Shown one piece after another: positions 44,559 through 54,465 of a stretch of DNA of 64,000 nt (within the stretch, counting starts at the first letter, position 1; every line of letters starts with the position of its first letter). The DNA is taken from assembly GCA_037045435.1 (NCBI GenBank), contig JBAOID010000039.1:62001-126000 (forward strand), written 5' to 3'. Under the pieces are notes generated by a model. It worked only from the letters and a program-made list of their open reading frames with translations. It had not been told where the DNA came from and ran no database searches. Origin of the DNA: CBDUEF01 sp018063485. Lineage in GTDB: Bacteria > Pseudomonadota > Alphaproteobacteria > Rhodobacterales > Rhodobacteraceae. The translations under genes and the position numbers were made by a program.

Positions 44559-44697
44559 GGTCATCCTCATAAAAGCGATGGGCTCTTGCGAGCGCGTGAT
44601 AACCCTCCCTTGGCGGGACGGGCCAGAAGAGCAAAGGCCCGTCATGGCGCCTTTGCCTCATCAATATGGGAATGTTACCTTGTGCTTCAAGAGGCGG

Positions 44698-45516
44698 TCA
44701 GGGCGTGGCAGGTGGCGCCTTTACAAACTTTGCCCCACTCGCGGTTCCGCCCGACAACAGGCGAACCTTTTGGCCAATTCCAGGTGCGCTTTCGTTCATC
44801 GCCATCATCAAGGTTGCCAGTGGAGCGGTAACCGAGGTGCCCAGCGCCACGCGCTTGCCCTGAACGTCGGCCTTGGCCGACACGATCGAGACAATCTTTT
44901 CCATCCCGTCACGCAAGGCAAAAATCGGTGCGCCCGAGGATCCGAAATCAACATCGCAATTCATCACCACAACCGAGGGTTGGCGTTCCAGCACATGACA
45001 CGAGCGCTGGAGCGACGGCGCTTCGGCGCGATCCTGGGCATAGGAGACCACGCTAACCTGATCTCCGGCTGCAGGGCCGGTGTCGGTGGCAAAGGGTTTG
45101 ATCGAGGGCAGCCGGATCGGCTGATCCAGCCGTAGCAATGCGAGATCAAAGGCTACGCGATCAAGGTTGTCAGCGCCCGAATAGACATAATCAGGATGGG
45201 GCAAAGCCACTTTGACATGGCGATAAGCCTCGGCCCGGCCGCTGCGCCATCCCGCCAGAAACTCGATGCTTGCGACATCGACGCTTGCGCCGGTATCCTT
45301 GTCAAACAGGCAATGTGCGGCGGTCAGAACCAGATCAGGTGCAATCAAGGTGGCAGTGCAAAACCCGCGTGTGCCCAGATTCAGCCGCCCCACAGCCTGC
45401 CAACCGCGCATATCATCGCCATTTTGCATCGGCTCCAGTCTGGTATCTTTGGTTTGCGCCAGAACGGGGGTCGCCAAAGGCAACAGGAGCGTGAGCAAAA
45501 ACAGGAATTGGCGCAT
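44698..45516 (-). CDS. Secreted trypsin-like serine protease (V8-like)
   Basis: 272-residue exported S1-type peptidase. Signal peptide MRQFLFLLTLLLPLATPVLA; catalytic His in VLTAAHCLFDKD (about residue 68), Asp in AFDLALLRLDQPI (about 128) and Ser in DVDFGSSGAPIF (about 195), the SG form of the nucleophile site. Cys 53/69 and 172/186 could form disulfides. The substrate is unknown. Lies between hsp20 and glcF on the same strand, with separate spacing of 46 bases to glcF. Confidence 0.9.
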   Translation of the reverse strand: MRQFLFLLTLLLPLATPVLAQTKDTRLEPMQNGDDMRGWQAVGRLNLGTRGFCTATLIAPDLVLTAAHCLFDKDTGASVDVASIEFLAGWRSGRAEAYRHVKVALPHPDYVYSGADNLDRVAFDLALLRLDQPIRLPSIKPFATDTGPAAGDQVSVVSYAQDRAEAPSLQRSCHVLERQPSVVVMNCDVDFGSSGAPIFALRDGMEKIVSIVSAKADVQGKRVALGTSVTAPLATLMMAMNESAPGIGQKVRLLSGGTASGAKFVKAPPATP

Positions 45517-45562
45517 GTGGTCTCCGGGGTTTGCGCAGAATTACCCCGGCAATCGGGCGAAT

Positions 45563-46855
45563 CTATGACGGCTGGAAACCCGCCTCCGCCAAGGCGCGGG
45601 GGCGCGGCCCGCCTGTGGCCCAATCCAGCAATTCCACCGTATGCACCACCGGAACCCCGGTGCCAGAGCCGATCTGCATCATGCAGCCGATATTTCCCGC
45701 AGCGATGATATCGGGCGTCTTGGCCTCCAGAGTTTGCACCTTGAGGGCCTTCAATTGCCGGCTGATCTCGGGCTGCATAAGATTGTAGGTGCCAGCCGAC
45801 CCGCAACACAGGTGGCTGCTGGCTGGCTCGACTACAATAAAGCCCGCGCGCTTCAGAAGGTCTTTCGGAGCAGACTTGATCTGTTGACCGTGTTGCAGCG
45901 AACAGGCAGCGTGATAGGCCACCCGCAGCCGCTTTGGTGCGCCTTCGGGCAGGCCGAGTTTCATAAGGATCTCGGAGATATCCATGGCTTTGGTGGAAAC
46001 TTGAGCGGCCTCTGCCTCCAAAGCATCGCCTTTGAACATATGGCCGTAATCCTTCACCGTAGTGCCGCAACCCGAGGTATTGATCACCACTGCATCCACT
46101 TTCTCCGCTGACCAGGCGCGGATATTGGCGGCGGCAGCGGTATGACTCAGGTCGGTCTTGCCCATATGATGCGCAAGCGCCCCGCAACAGCCAGAACCCT
46201 TGGCCACCACCACTTCGCAGCCCAAACGGCGCAGGATGCGGATAGTGGCATCGTTGATATCGGTATTCAGCGCCTTTTGCGCGCAGCCCGTCATCAGCGC
46301 AACCCGCATCCGCTGGGGCGCAAGCGGGGCGAACACCTGCGGATCGTCGTTGCGGCTAATGGGAGGAATGATTTTCGGGGCCATCTCCAGCATGGCGCGC
46401 AGGCGCGGATCGGGAATCAAGCTCTTGAAGGGGCGGGCGAGTTTCGCAGCCAGAAGCGCCAAACGAAACCGTATGGGATGGGGCAGAACCCAAGCCAGAA
46501 TCGCGCGCAAACTTCGGTCCACAAAGGGGCGTTTGTAGGTTTTCTCGATATAGTCGCGCGCCTGATCAATCAGATGCATGTAGTCCACGCCCGAAGGGCA
46601 GGTGGTCATGCAGGCAAGGCACGACAGGCAGCGGTCAATATGCTTTACCGTGCGTTCGTCGGCGGGACGTCCGGTTTCCAGCATTTCCTTGATCAGGTAA
46701 ATCCGCCCGCGCGGGCTGTCCAACTCGTCACCCAGCAACTGATAGGTGGGGCAGGTGGCCGTGCAAAAGCCACAATGCACGCAAGAACGCAAGATGCCAT
46801 CAGCTTCGGCCAAGGCCGGGTCGCGCAATTGTTCGGGGGTGAAATTGGTTTGCAT
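45563..46855 (-). CDS. glcF: Glycolate oxidase iron-sulfur subunit
   Basis: 430-residue subunit with two [4Fe-4S] clusters in the N-terminal third (CVHCGFCTATCP, about residues 31-42, and CLSCLACMTTCP, about 83-94) and two CCG domains further on (SGCCGALAHHMGK, about 220, and HLCCGSAGTYNLM, about 352). It carries electrons from GlcD to the quinone pool. ATGA overlap with the glcE stop; third gene of glcDEF. Confidence 0.95.
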   Translation of the reverse strand: MQTNFTPEQLRDPALAEADGILRSCVHCGFCTATCPTYQLLGDELDSPRGRIYLIKEMLETGRPADERTVKHIDRCLSCLACMTTCPSGVDYMHLIDQARDYIEKTYKRPFVDRSLRAILAWVLPHPIRFRLALLAAKLARPFKSLIPDPRLRAMLEMAPKIIPPISRNDDPQVFAPLAPQRMRVALMTGCAQKALNTDINDATIRILRRLGCEVVVAKGSGCCGALAHHMGKTDLSHTAAAANIRAWSAEKVDAVVINTSGCGTTVKDYGHMFKGDALEAEAAQVSTKAMDISEILMKLGLPEGAPKRLRVAYHAACSLQHGQQIKSAPKDLLKRAGFIVVEPASSHLCCGSAGTYNLMQPEISRQLKALKVQTLEAKTPDIIAAGNIGCMMQIGSGTGVPVVHTVELLDWATGGPRPRALAEAGFQPS

Positions 46856-47946
46856 CAGCCCATCATCCCCTGATTGAATACGCCGCGTGGGTCGAATTCA
46901 TGGCGCAAGGCGCGGCAGAGTGTGGCGATTTCGGGGGCCTCGGGCGCAAAGGCCGCAAAGCCTGCGCCCCTGATCAATGTCGCATGACCGTTGATGCCCA
47001 CCAGTGCCGCGCGCACGTCCTGCCCATCGGGCATCAGCGCCCAAACCAATCCACCGCCCCAATCCATCAGCGTTTCACCATCCAAAGCCTGCACCACGCG
47101 CGGGCCGTCGGATGGTTTCACCGAAATCCGCCAGATCGCTCCCGGCTTGCCCACAAAGGCCCGCAAGTCACGCAGATCAGCCCAAAGCGCAGCGCTTTTC
47201 GCACCCTCGACCAGCCGCCAGTCACCACCCAGCAGTTTGCGCAAGGCAGCGGCGCGATAGGCCACCGATCCCGCCATCCCCTCCAGCCGGATCATCGCCG
47301 CCCGGTCAGCAAAACCCGCGCCCGAAGGGTCATAGGGCGAGCCGAGCGCTTGCGCCAGCGCCACAACCGCCGCCTGAATGCCCATCCCTTCGCCCAGCAG
47401 AGTGGCCTCGGCCTCTGGGATCGCCTGCACTTTGAAACTCACTTCGGTGATCACGCCGAGTGTGCCATGGCTGCCCGCAATCAGCTTGGTCAGATCATAG
47501 CCGGTAACATTCTTCATCACCCGTCCACCGTTCTTGATCACCTCGCCGTGCCCCGACACAAAGCGCACACCCAAAAGTGCGTCTCGGCAAGCTCCAACCT
47601 GCACCCGGCGCGGCCCCGAAGCATTGGCCGCGACCACGCCGCCGATGGTTGATGCCCCGTCGCGCCCTAGAACCGCGCCCATATGCGGCACCTCAAAGGC
47701 CAGCCGTTGGCCCTCGGCCGCCAAAGCCATCCCGATCTCGTCCAAGGGCGTTCCCGCCCATGCCACCAAGGTCAACGCACCCGGCTCGTAAAGCGTGACC
47801 CCCGAGAGACCGCTGGTCTCGACAACTGCGCCCTGCGCCGCACCAATGGCGCGGGTGCCACCACCGCGCAGCACAAATGGGCCTGGGCCGCGCACCACAT
47901 CGGCCATTTCGCTTTCCGTTGCCGGCCGCATCACTTTCCCTTTCAT
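46855..47946 (-). CDS. glcE: Glycolate oxidase FAD-binding subunit
   Basis: 363-residue subunit with a PCMH-type FAD-binding fold. Typical blocks are FVLRGGGTRAIGAA, GASTIGGVVAANASGPRRV and NVTGYDLTKLIAGSHGTLGV. Start: ATG 47946 (MKGKVMRPATESE) overlaps the glcD stop (ATGA), so coupling decides it; the frame is open to 48225 but that part overlaps glcD. With GlcD and GlcF it oxidises glycolate to glyoxylate. Confidence 0.93.
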   Translation of the reverse strand: MKGKVMRPATESEMADVVRGPGPFVLRGGGTRAIGAAQGAVVETSGLSGVTLYEPGALTLVAWAGTPLDEIGMALAAEGQRLAFEVPHMGAVLGRDGASTIGGVVAANASGPRRVQVGACRDALLGVRFVSGHGEVIKNGGRVMKNVTGYDLTKLIAGSHGTLGVITEVSFKVQAIPEAEATLLGEGMGIQAAVVALAQALGSPYDPSGAGFADRAAMIRLEGMAGSVAYRAAALRKLLGGDWRLVEGAKSAALWADLRDLRAFVGKPGAIWRISVKPSDGPRVVQALDGETLMDWGGGLVWALMPDGQDVRAALVGINGHATLIRGAGFAAFAPEAPEIATLCRALRHEFDPRGVFNQGMMG

Positions 47947-47966
47947 CTGTCCGATAAATATCCCAC
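47937..47966 (-). repeat. Intergenic-type repeat built into the glcD/glcE junction (copy 2)
   Basis: The minus strand reads CCCCCGTGGGATATTTATCG and GACAGATGAAA, a near copy of the unit at 37.7 kb. It encodes the last residues of GlcD (VGYLSDR), its stop codon and the start codon of glcE. Confidence 0.55.
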
Positions 47967-49427
47967 GGGGGCGCGGGGGTGTGAAACCCCCGCCTTTTGC
48001 CCAGCCCGCCGCGCGGCGCTGAAATCCAAGGGAAACACTTTGGCCGGGTTCAATAGCCAGGCCGGATCGAATACATCCTTGACCCACATCTGCGCCTCCA
48101 TATCTTCGGCGGCGAATTGCACCACCATCAGATCGCGCTTTTCGATCCCCACGCCATGCTCGCCAGTCAGACAGCCGCCGACCTCGACGCAAAGCGTCAG
48201 AATCTCTGCCCCGAAGGCCTCGCACAACTCCAGATCGCCGGGCTTGTTGGCATCATAAAGGATCAGCGGGTGCATGTTGCCATCGCCCGCGTGAAACACA
48301 TTACCCACATCCAGCCCATATTCCTTGGACATCTCGTTGATCCGACGCAGCACGAAGGAAAGCGCCGACACGGGGATCGTGCCATCCAAGCACATGTAAT
48401 CATTGATCTGCCCCATCGCGCCAAAGGCGGATTTGCGCCCCAGCCAGATGCGCTTGGCCTGATCCTCATCCGCCGCTTCGCGCAATTCCACCGGGTTGTG
48501 GCGCAACGCGATTTCCTTGATCCGCGCCAGTTGTTCGTCAATCTCGGCGGGACTGCCTTCGACCTCGATGATCAACAGTGCCTCGCAATCGGGATAGCCC
48601 GCTTTGGCGAAGGCCTCGGTGGCGCGGATGCAGGGGCGGTCCATGAATTCGATGGCCACCGGCAAGATACCGGCCTTGATGATGTCGGACACGCAGGCGC
48701 CCGCCACCTCGTTGCTGTCATACCCCACCAGCACGGGCCGCGCCCCTTCGGGTTTGGGCAGGATGCGCAGGATGGCCTCGGTCACCACGCCCAACTGGCC
48801 CTCGGATCCGCAGATCACGCCCAGCAAATCCAGTCCCGCCGCATCGAGATACGGCCCGCCGATTTCCAGAACCGTGCCATCCATCTGCACCAGCGTGACG
48901 CCCAGGAGGTTGTTCGTTGTCACCCCATATTTCAGGCAATGCGCGCCGCCCGAATTCATCGCCACATTGCCCGCAATGGCGCAGGCGAGTTGGCTGGAGG
49001 GATCAGGCGCATAGAACCAGCCATCGGCCTCAACCGCACCGGTGACACTCAGATTGGTTCGGCCCGATTGCACGCGGATAAAGCGGTTGTCGTAATCGGT
49101 TTCCAGCACTGCGTTCATCCGCGCCACGCCCAGGATCACGCAATCTGCCGTTGGCAGCGCACCGCCGGCAAGGCTGGTGCCGGAGCCACGCGGCACCACG
49201 GGAACGCCAAGCTCGTGGCACAGCCGCAGCACTGCCGAAACCTCGGCTGTCGAACGCGGCAGTACTGCCGCCAGCGGGGGGCAGCGATAGGCGGTCAGGG
49301 CATCACATTCATAGGCGCGGGTTTCATTGGGATCGGAAATCACCGCATCCACCGGCAAGATTTGACGCAAGCGCGCGACGATCGTGGCGCGGTTTGCCAG
49401 AATTGCCGCATCGGGCTGTGGCATTTG
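47943..49427 (-). CDS. glcD: Glycolate oxidase subunit GlcD (FAD-linked oxidase)
   Basis: 494-residue flavoprotein, catalytic subunit of membrane-associated glycolate oxidase. FAD-binding blocks VPVVPRGSGTSLAGGALPTA (about residues 74-93) and IAGNVAMNSGGAHCLKYGVT; the C-terminal half has VGNVFHAGDGNMHPLILYD with metal-binding His residues and GGCLTGEHGVGIEKRD. Start Met 49427 (MQMPQPDAAI); an upstream Met at 49478 would include the operator. D-lactate dehydrogenases share this fold, but the glcDEF order supports glycolate. Confidence 0.94.
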   Translation of the reverse strand, partial: QMPQPDAAILANRATIVARLRQILPVDAVISDPNETRAYECDALTAYRCPPLAAVLPRSTAEVSAVLRLCHELGVPVVPRGSGTSLAGGALPTADCVILGVARMNAVLETDYDNRFIRVQSGRTNLSVTGAVEADGWFYAPDPSSQLACAIAGNVAMNSGGAHCLKYGVTTNNLLGVTLVQMDGTVLEIGGPYLDAAGLDLLGVICGSEGQLGVVTEAILRILPKPEGARPVLVGYDSNEVAGACVSDIIKAGILPVAIEFMDRPCIRATEAFAKAGYPDCEALLIIEVEGSPAEIDEQLARIKEIALRHNPVELREAADEDQAKRIWLGRKSAFGAMGQINDYMCLDGTIPVSALSFVLRRINEMSKEYGLDVGNVFHAGDGNMHPLILYDANKPGDLELCEAFGAEILTLCVEVGGCLTGEHGVGIEKRDLMVVQFAAEDMEAQMWVKDVFDPAWLLNPAKVFPLDFSAARRAGQKAGVSHPRAPVGYLSDR

Positions 49428-49455
49428 CATCGAGGCGCTCCTGATGAATCCCGAA

Positions 49456-49480
49456 TATTGGTAATATATGATAACCAATA
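49456..49480. promoter_or_regulatory. Inverted-repeat operator upstream of glcD
   Basis: TATTGGT (49456-49462) and ACCAATA (49474-49480), perfect 7-bp arms around an 11-base AT-rich centre, 29 bases upstream of the glcD start codon. The core, ATTGGT, 11 bases, ACCAAT, is 23 bp, the same layout as the operator of the GntR/FadR gene at 6859-6881. The remaining gap to the next gene (49481-49608) shows no gene. Confidence 0.65.
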
Positions 49481-49608
49481 ATGAGGAGTGGCAAGGTGAA
49501 ATGGCAAGGGCTGGACCTTGCCAGATTTATAAACAGAGGATGCAGGCTTTGCCCGCTTGCCACTTGCGGCACCCCTGCCATGGATTTCTTGAGCCTGAGG
49601 TGCGGAGG

Positions 49609-51678
49609 TCAGGTTTTGCGGCTGCGGCGGCCTTCGATGAGCCAGGAAGCGATGGCAAGAAGGCTGGCCAAGACCAGCAACAGCCAAGCGGGCAAAAGCT
49701 GCACGATGCGCAGATCTTGGGTGATATGAGCGCCACGCGGGGTGATGCCGAGCCAGCCGCGCCCGGCAGCGGGGCGGCCTTCGCGCACTTCGCGCAGCGC
49801 GGGCAGGCCGGAGTCGATTGGCACAATGCCGCCTTGCATCGGTGCAACCACCGGGGCCAGCGATGTGGCATTGGCGATGGTTTCGACAAATTCCCGCGGG
49901 GCCGAGGGACCAACGCCGACAACGCGGGTCAGGTTGCCTTGCTCCAGCCGGTAAAGGCCCAGCATTGGGGCTTTCCAGTCGATCTGGTATTTGCCCGGTT
50001 CCACCTGCGGCAAGGTCAGTTCCACCGAAGTGCCATCGGGTGCCGTGATCGTCAGCGGCCCCGGCGGGGTTTCGGCGATGGTGCGGCGGGTGATGGTCAG
50101 CACATCGGATCTGGCGGTGGCGGTCAGCGCCTCTTCCTCAAGCTCGGGCTCTTTCAGCATCCAATGCGCCAGACGGCGCAGCAGTTCCAGTTGCGGCCCG
50201 CCGCCCTCATAGCCGCGCCCCCAAAGCCAGGCCTGATCCGAAGCCAGCACCGCCACGCGACCCTCGCCCACCCGGTCCAGCACCAAAAGCGGCAGCTCGC
50301 GCGGGCCACTCATCACCACCTGACCCGAGCGCGCCTGCAACTCCATCAGCCGGAACCAGCGACCCCAGCCGCCCTTGGGGGCGAGTTTTTCCAACCCTTC
50401 GGTAACCGGATGGCGGCGGCCCAGATCGGTGAGTTCGGGCCTGAAACCGCCGGTGATCACTTGCGATGTCGGCACCACCGGCAAGATATCGGCCAAAGGC
50501 GTGCGCCAAAGGCTGTCTACGGCGCCGAATTCAGGGCCTGCGGCAACCAGAACCGTGCCACCAGTGCGGACATAATCGACGACATTTTCGATATAGCTCA
50601 TCGGCAGGATGCCCCGCATCCGGTAGCGGTCAAAGATGATCAGATCGAATTCCTTGATCTTCTCGACGAACAATTCGCGTGTCGGAAAGGCGATCAGGCT
50701 GAGTTCATCCACCGGCACCCCGTCTTGCTTTTCGGGCGGGCGCAGAATGGTGAAATGCACCAGATCAACCGAGGCATCGGATTTCAGCAGATTGCGCCAG
50801 ACGCGTTCGCCGGCATGCGGCTCGCCCGAGACCAGCAGCACGCGCAGCCGGTCGCGCACGCCGTTGATCTGCACCACGGCGGCGTTGTTGCGGTCGGTTA
50901 GCTCACCTTCGGCGGGGGCAAGGCTGAATTGCAGCACGTTCATGCCGCCATGCGGCAGCTTGACCGGCAGTTCCAATTCCTCACCCACCGGAACGCTATA
51001 GGTCACAGGCTCATCGGCATCGACGGTGATGGTCAGATCGGCCTCGGGGCCGATGCCGGCAGGCACAGCGCCCTGATCTTCGACCTTCAGCTTCAGCTTG
51101 AATTCCTCGCCGATGATGGCGAAAGCCGGGGCGTCGGTGACGATCAAGCGGCGGTCCCAATCGGTTTTCTTGCCGGTCAGCAGAACATGCAAAGGCGCAG
51201 GTAATGAGGGTGCAAGGCCAAGGTCATGGACCTGGCCATCGGTGATCAGGATGGCCCCGGCCAGACGGGCGCGGGGTTCGGCGGCAATCGCCTCAGCCAG
51301 AGCTGTCATCGCCAAGGAGCCCGCGTCCTCGGCCCCGTCGCCAAAGCGCACGACGCGCAATTCGGTGTTGGGCAGGGCGGCGACTTCGGCCCTAACCGCT
51401 TTCACCGCGCTTTCGGTCTGCGTCGGGCGGTCGGAAAGCTGTTGGCTGCTGCTGTCATCGACCACCAGAATGATGATATCGGACAGGGGCTTGCGATCTT
51501 CTTCCTGCAAGACCGGATTGGCGAGGGCTGCCAGAAGCGTGATTGCGGCCAAGCTGCGCAGCGGCCAGCCCTTTAGCCCGCGCCAAAGCGCAAGGATCAG
51601 CATGATCAGCGCAAACGCGGCCAGGCCCCACAGGATCGGCAGGCCGATCAGCGGGTCGAAAAGGACAGAGCGCGTCAT
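49609..51678 (-). CDS. Large membrane protein with vWA/glutamine-amidotransferase-like domains
   Basis: 689-residue protein, intact. Two N-terminal helices (LIGLPILWGLAAFALIMLIL and a second at about residues 43-55), then a vWA-like stretch with IIILVVDDSSSQQ (MIDAS-like DxSxS, about 68-80) and LAGAILITDGQVHD, beta-rich domains, a class I glutamine amidotransferase-like region (FDLIIFDRYRMRG; YVRTGGTVLVAAGPEF) and a C-terminal helix (AWLLLVLASLLAIASWL). It ends a MoxR-DUF58-DUF4159 operon and overlaps the DUF4159 stop (ATGA). Function unknown; such operons are called Bat/aerotolerance type. Confidence 0.85.
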   Translation of the reverse strand: MTRSVLFDPLIGLPILWGLAAFALIMLILALWRGLKGWPLRSLAAITLLAALANPVLQEEDRKPLSDIIILVVDDSSSQQLSDRPTQTESAVKAVRAEVAALPNTELRVVRFGDGAEDAGSLAMTALAEAIAAEPRARLAGAILITDGQVHDLGLAPSLPAPLHVLLTGKKTDWDRRLIVTDAPAFAIIGEEFKLKLKVEDQGAVPAGIGPEADLTITVDADEPVTYSVPVGEELELPVKLPHGGMNVLQFSLAPAEGELTDRNNAAVVQINGVRDRLRVLLVSGEPHAGERVWRNLLKSDASVDLVHFTILRPPEKQDGVPVDELSLIAFPTRELFVEKIKEFDLIIFDRYRMRGILPMSYIENVVDYVRTGGTVLVAAGPEFGAVDSLWRTPLADILPVVPTSQVITGGFRPELTDLGRRHPVTEGLEKLAPKGGWGRWFRLMELQARSGQVVMSGPRELPLLVLDRVGEGRVAVLASDQAWLWGRGYEGGGPQLELLRRLAHWMLKEPELEEEALTATARSDVLTITRRTIAETPPGPLTITAPDGTSVELTLPQVEPGKYQIDWKAPMLGLYRLEQGNLTRVVGVGPSAPREFVETIANATSLAPVVAPMQGGIVPIDSGLPALREVREGRPAAGRGWLGITPRGAHITQDLRIVQLLPAWLLLVLASLLAIASWLIEGRRSRKT

Positions 51679-54462
51679 TGCCCCAGCCTTTCCAGCAAGG
51701 CCGGCACATGCACCTGATCGGATTTATAATTCCCGGTCAGCACATGCATGATCACATTCACCCCAAAGCGCAGCGCCATTTCGCGCTGACGATCCCCGCC
51801 AAAGCCGCGACCGATAGGATACATCGGCTGGCCGTTGGCATCGGTGGCCCAGGCGGCGGCCCAGTCATTGCCGCCGATGATCACCGGCGTCACCCCATCA
51901 TTCAGGTTGCGAAACGGCATCCCCTTGGCCTGTTCGGCATCGGGGGGCGAGGCCTCAACCCAGAGCGGACTGTCGACAAAGCGACCGGGGAAATCCTTGA
52001 GCAGATAGAAACTGCGGGTCAGAACATGATCTTGCGGGATTTGCTCCAGCGGTGGGATATCAAGCCCTGCGGCGATGCGTTGCAGCGCCTGACCTTCGGG
52101 AGTGGTGCCCGAAAGGCCCGCGATATCGCCGTCGCGGGTGTCAAACAAGATCATGCCGCCCGTGCGCAGATAGCGGTTCAGTTTTTCATAGGCGGCGGCA
52201 GAGGGTGTGGCCTCATCTGCGGTGACCGGCCAATACAGAAAGGGGAAAAACGCCAGCTCGTCCTTTTCGATATTCACCGCCATCGGGTTTTCCGGCTCGA
52301 CCGAGGTGCGATTCCAGAGCGCGGTAGAAAGCCCGAACAGCCCCGCGCGAGAGGTCTCATCAACCCGCGCGTCGCCCGAGGTGACATAGGCCAGCACCAC
52401 GCCGCTGGTGGCCTGAATCGCAAAATCATCCGCCGCATCGGCGCGCGATTGCTGCGGCATCAGCATCAGCGACAGCAAGAGACAGGCCAGCGTGGCCACC
52501 TTGTTCAACCGTGCAGACAAGCGGCCCGACAGCCAAAGTGCCGCCAGAATATCAATCGACAGCAGGATCAGCGCGGTCGCCAAAAGCATCCCCTTCAGCG
52601 CCTGTTGCTGTACCACATCCAACCCCTCAACCACCACATTTGCAGGCCAAACCGCTGGCGTGATCGCTGTATCTTGCCCCACGCGCGTTCAGAGCCACCC
52701 TACGATCCGCCCCGCCGTAAAGCCCGGTCGGGATCGCCGCCGATGGGCCGTTCATCAGCGCTGCCGCCAGTTCCTCGCCCCGGACACCCCCGATTGCGCC
52801 CGCATCTTGCGGCTGGCCATAGCCATCCAGCACATGATCGGCAACCCAGATTTGCCCGGCCAGATCCTTGGCTTCGGGCTGGGCGGGTTTGGTGGAAACG
52901 GTCAGCCGCTCCAGCATCTGCACAAACAGGCCCGACAACGGCAGGTTTGACCATTCGGCATTGGCGGTAACGTGAAACAGCACCACCTGGCCCTGGCCCA
53001 CTTCGGACCTTGTAACCAGCGGGGTGCCATCCGCCAGTGCTGCGATCGTATGCTCGGCCAGATCGGGATCGGGCTGGGCCAGAACCTGTTGGTTCACAGC
53101 AACATCGCCTGGCAGGGGCAGGCCGTGAAAGGGCGAGTCCTCGGGGAAAGCGGCCAGCGCCTTGGGCTCGCCCCAACTCATGCGCGCCGCCGACCGAGCG
53201 GCCACCCTCGCGCAGCCGAACCGGCATCAGCGGATCGCCGTCGCGCCCGGTATCGGAGGCGGCAATGCTTCGGCCCGGCAAAGCGCAACAGCAAACCGCC
53301 ACTCGTCAAGCCAATCCAACAGCCCATCGGTTTCGGTTTGGGTCAGCTTGGCAACATCGGCCAGCACAATGACATCGGGTTTTGCCGCCAGCACGTCCAA
53401 AAGCCCGCCGTCGATCAGATCTGCCACAGGCATCAGGGCTTGGCGCAGGTAATGGGTGGGAGAGAGCAGTTGCAGCCCTTCACGGTCTGCCGTGCCACCG
53501 ATCAGCGCCACCTTGCGGCGTTTCAGGCTGTCATCGGCAAGGCTGACAGCGCCCGTGGCGCGCTGGCCGATGATTTCAAAGCGTTGCACGCGGTTGCGCA
53601 ACTCGGGCGGCATGTTCAAGCGGCTGCGGTTGCCTCGGCCTCTCCGGTGGCAAAGGCCAGTTTGGCGCGGGCAAGTTCGCGGTCAATGCCCGAAGGGTCG
53701 GGGCCGCGTGCGATCGACTTCGATCTCGGACGCGGGGCCAGCGGGCAGGCGAGTGGCGGTCAGTTGCACCGCTCCGCCCTCGAATTTCGCCGGGCGCAAG
53801 GCGTAAAGCGGGCGCGGTGATTGGAAAACCCGCAGGTTGCCGCGATCAGCAAGGGCCGCTTGCAGATCGGCGCGCCCGTTGATGAGCCAGCCCGTCTGAC
53901 AGCCAGAAACTGTCAAACCTGCCCTCGGGCAGCGGCCAGTGGCCCAGGCAGCCATATCGCCGGGCAGCCCAAGCCCTGGGGGCAAGGCCTGCGATGCGCC
54001 CTGCCCAAGCCTCGGCGGTTTGGAAAATTGCGCGCTTCGGGCGCATCGGTCAGCAAGGCCACCGCAACCGGGCGGCCTGCGCGACTCGCGCTCGGCCAAA
54101 GCCTCTCCGGCGCGCTCGATCCGCGCGCGGCCAGTCGCGGGCATCGGCCCAGCCACCATCCATCAGCACCAACAAGCGGCCGCGGTTCCGCTTTGCGGCG
54201 GGGCGGGATGCAGGATCGGCCCGGCAAAGCCCAGAATTGCTGCCCCAATCGCCAGCTGCGCGCAGCAAGCAGCAGCCACCACGGCGTCTTGTCGGCCTCG
54301 GTTCTCGTTGTCCTTCAGCCCCAACAGCAAGCGCCACGCCGGGAAACCGCCGGCGGATCGGCGCTGGGGGAATGGCGCGCAGCAACAGCCACAGGATCGG
54401 CAGCGCGATCAGCGCCCAACAAAAGCCAAGGCGAGGTGAAGGCCAAGGGCGGCAAAGCTCAT
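51675..54462 (-). CDS. DUF4159 protein with BatA-like N-terminus (frameshifted in the 5' two thirds)
   Basis: Long membrane protein. The C-terminal 330 residues (52682-51675) are unbroken: helices at LLATALILLSIDILAALWLS, then the DUF4159 domain with VVLAYVTSGDARVDETSRAG, FPFLYWPVT and RFGVNVIMHVLTGNYKSDQ. Upstream the text is in many frames: ADHVLDGYGQPQDAGAIGG, ALIALPILWLLLRAIPPAPI and LLVLMDGGWADARDWPR (vWA-like), with start ATG 54462 (MSFAALGLHLA). About 920 residues are expected. The breaks look like extra bases, but I did not resolve each. Confidence 0.78.
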
Positions 54463-54465
54463 CTG

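Noticed and set aside
48117..49481. 454-codon plus-strand ORF opposite glcD
   Set aside because: Antisense shadow of a gene with complete GlcD motifs. The same holds for the 477-codon ORF at 49468-50901 and the 430-codon ORF at 51678-52970.
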